Assembly: GCA_040954595.2 (NCBI GenBank)
Contig: CM082576.2
Location: 6,758,001-6,822,000 of the forward strand
Direction of reading: 5' to 3'
DNA: 64,000 nt
Source of the DNA: Balanoglossus misakiensis
Lineage: Eukaryota; Hemichordata
The notes below the pieces were generated by a model that saw only the letters and a program-made list of their open reading frames with translations, searched no databases and was not told where the DNA came from. Of this stretch, positions 63,121 through 64,000 are shown piece by piece (positions within the stretch are counted from its first letter, which is position 1; the number at the start of each line of letters is the position of its first letter). The translations under genes were made by a program, and so were the position numbers.

Positions 63121-63769
63121 GTAAACCTATTCTGCAGTGTGTTTTGTGGTTCTTTCAGTGTGTGTGTGTGTGTGTGTGTTGAAAACTCAGTACTGTCTCC
63201 AACCAAAACAATGTTTCAATAGACTAAAAGTACATGTACAAACTTATGAAAAGGTGAGAACTATTAAAATTACAATAATAGTTTTTTATGGATTTTAGGA
63301 GTTTTTCCACATCTGTTGCCCATCTAGAAGGCGCCCTCTACGAGAGAGTTCAGTGTCCATTCAAATACCATCGAAAGCGGAGATCTGTATGTAAGCCAAT
63401 CACACATTTCACTTTGATGCCCCTCAAAAACTAGTGTATCACCACAAGTGGTTAAAATTATTTATGGTTCTGCCTAAATTTATACAGTGATTGTATTGTC
63501 GGTCATTTTTAAACCATCTCTTTTTCTGCATACTTTGAAAAGTAGATGGATGTTTCGTATACCACTCATTTTGATATAATTATGTTTTTCAAATTATTAC
63601 AATGTATATTGGAAGTCACTGTTTTCAGTACTAATGTCCTTGAGATCAATGCTTATTTAACTGTGTGTTTGTTTGTTTGTTTGTTTGTTGTTCAAGCTAA
63701 TGTTCGTGTGTATATGTACATTATTAAAATCCAGGGATCGGTAATTGCCCATTTTCCATTTCAGTGATA
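63121..63769. other. Intergenic spacer with simple repeats
   Basis: AT-rich sequence holding the TG run, a GTTT repeat at about 63665-63690 and a CTCF-like core at about 63331-63343. No gene seen. Confidence 0.6.
63158..63180. repeat. (TG)n microsatellite
   Basis: About 11 TG units just after the predicted poly(A) site of the ELM2-SANT gene. Confidence 0.9.
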
Positions 63770-64000
63770 GCATGGATAGCGTCTAGACACATCGACTACA
63801 CGCTAAATCTCCGTGATCACAACGCCTGCGTGCCCTACTTCTCCGCACGTACACGCAAAACTGGAGCAAGACAGCATAACACGCGCACAGGCTATGGGCG
63901 GGGCCAAGGGCTTCCCTGCACGCGACTGGCGATCGATCAGGTGCGTGTCAAAGGTTAAATCTGACGTCACGTGATAAAATTCAAAGCAATATGGCGGATA
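63770..64000 (+). promoter_or_regulatory. Probable promoter and start of a further + strand gene
   Basis: CG content rises sharply in the last 200 bp. A GC box lies at 63896-63905 (GGGCGGGGCC), a CRE at 63962-63969 (TGACGTCA) overlapping an E-box CACGTG (63968-63973), and the window ends in CAATATGGCGGATA, a close YY1 initiator match whose ATG (63991) could be a start codon. The gene itself lies off the right edge. Confidence 0.5.

Noticed and set aside
1-64000. Search for tRNA, rRNA, CRISPR, bacterial defence or viral genes
   Set aside because: Nothing with convincing cloverleaf, repeat-spacer or operon structure was seen; the window is ordinary animal gene territory. Small intronic snoRNAs cannot be excluded by eye.

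Overview
The window is animal nuclear DNA: intron-rich genes with GT/AG splice sites, long AT-rich non-coding tracts, microsatellites and small palindromic elements. All five protein genes have clear vertebrate counterparts, but introns are mostly 100-500 bp and one gene is a single ancestor of a vertebrate family. This points to a non-vertebrate bilaterian, plausibly an invertebrate deuterostome (hemichordate, echinoderm or cephalochordate); I cannot fix the species. I saw no bacterial, viral, CRISPR or toxin features.

Layout. 340-9292 (-): the first 26 coding exons of THADA (tRNA 2'-O-methylation partner, HEAT/ARM repeats), running off the left edge. 9293-9868: 576-bp divergent promoter. 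9869-28282 (+): complete UNC79 (NALCN sodium-leak channel subunit), 42 coding exons, 2,480 codons. 29393-31595 (-): complete MRPS10 (mitochondrial ribosomal protein uS10m), 8 exons, 201 codons. 31596-31930: 335-bp divergent promoter. 31931-34364 (+): complete DNAL1 (axonemal outer-arm dynein light chain 1), 8 exons, 192 codons. 34.7-39.0 kb: intergenic, with a large ATC microsatellite. 39063-61038 (+): a 14-exon, 1,774-codon gene with six C2H2 fingers, a long polyglutamine tract and an ELM2-SANT module, the single ancestor-type gene of vertebrate TRERF1, MIDEAS and ZNF541; its first intron is 13.2 kb. 63.77-64.0 kb: probable promoter of a further + strand gene at the right edge.

The exon models were built by hand from splice sites, reading phase and recalled vertebrate proteins. 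For the four complete genes the summed exon length is an exact multiple of three, which is a strong internal check. THADA phases are also consistent throughout.

The genes do not form one pathway. The arrangement is two head-to-head pairs (THADA/UNC79 and MRPS10/DNAL1) followed by the chromatin regulator. The most informative points are: the MRPS10-DNAL1-TRERF/MIDEAS block, which looks like the pre-duplication state of two human loci (6p21.1 and 14q24.3); a decayed THADA exon fragment inside MRPS10 intron 1; two dispersed palindromic mobile-element types; and a 36-bp in-frame minisatellite in the ELM2-SANT gene. I found no convincing wholly new biological system.
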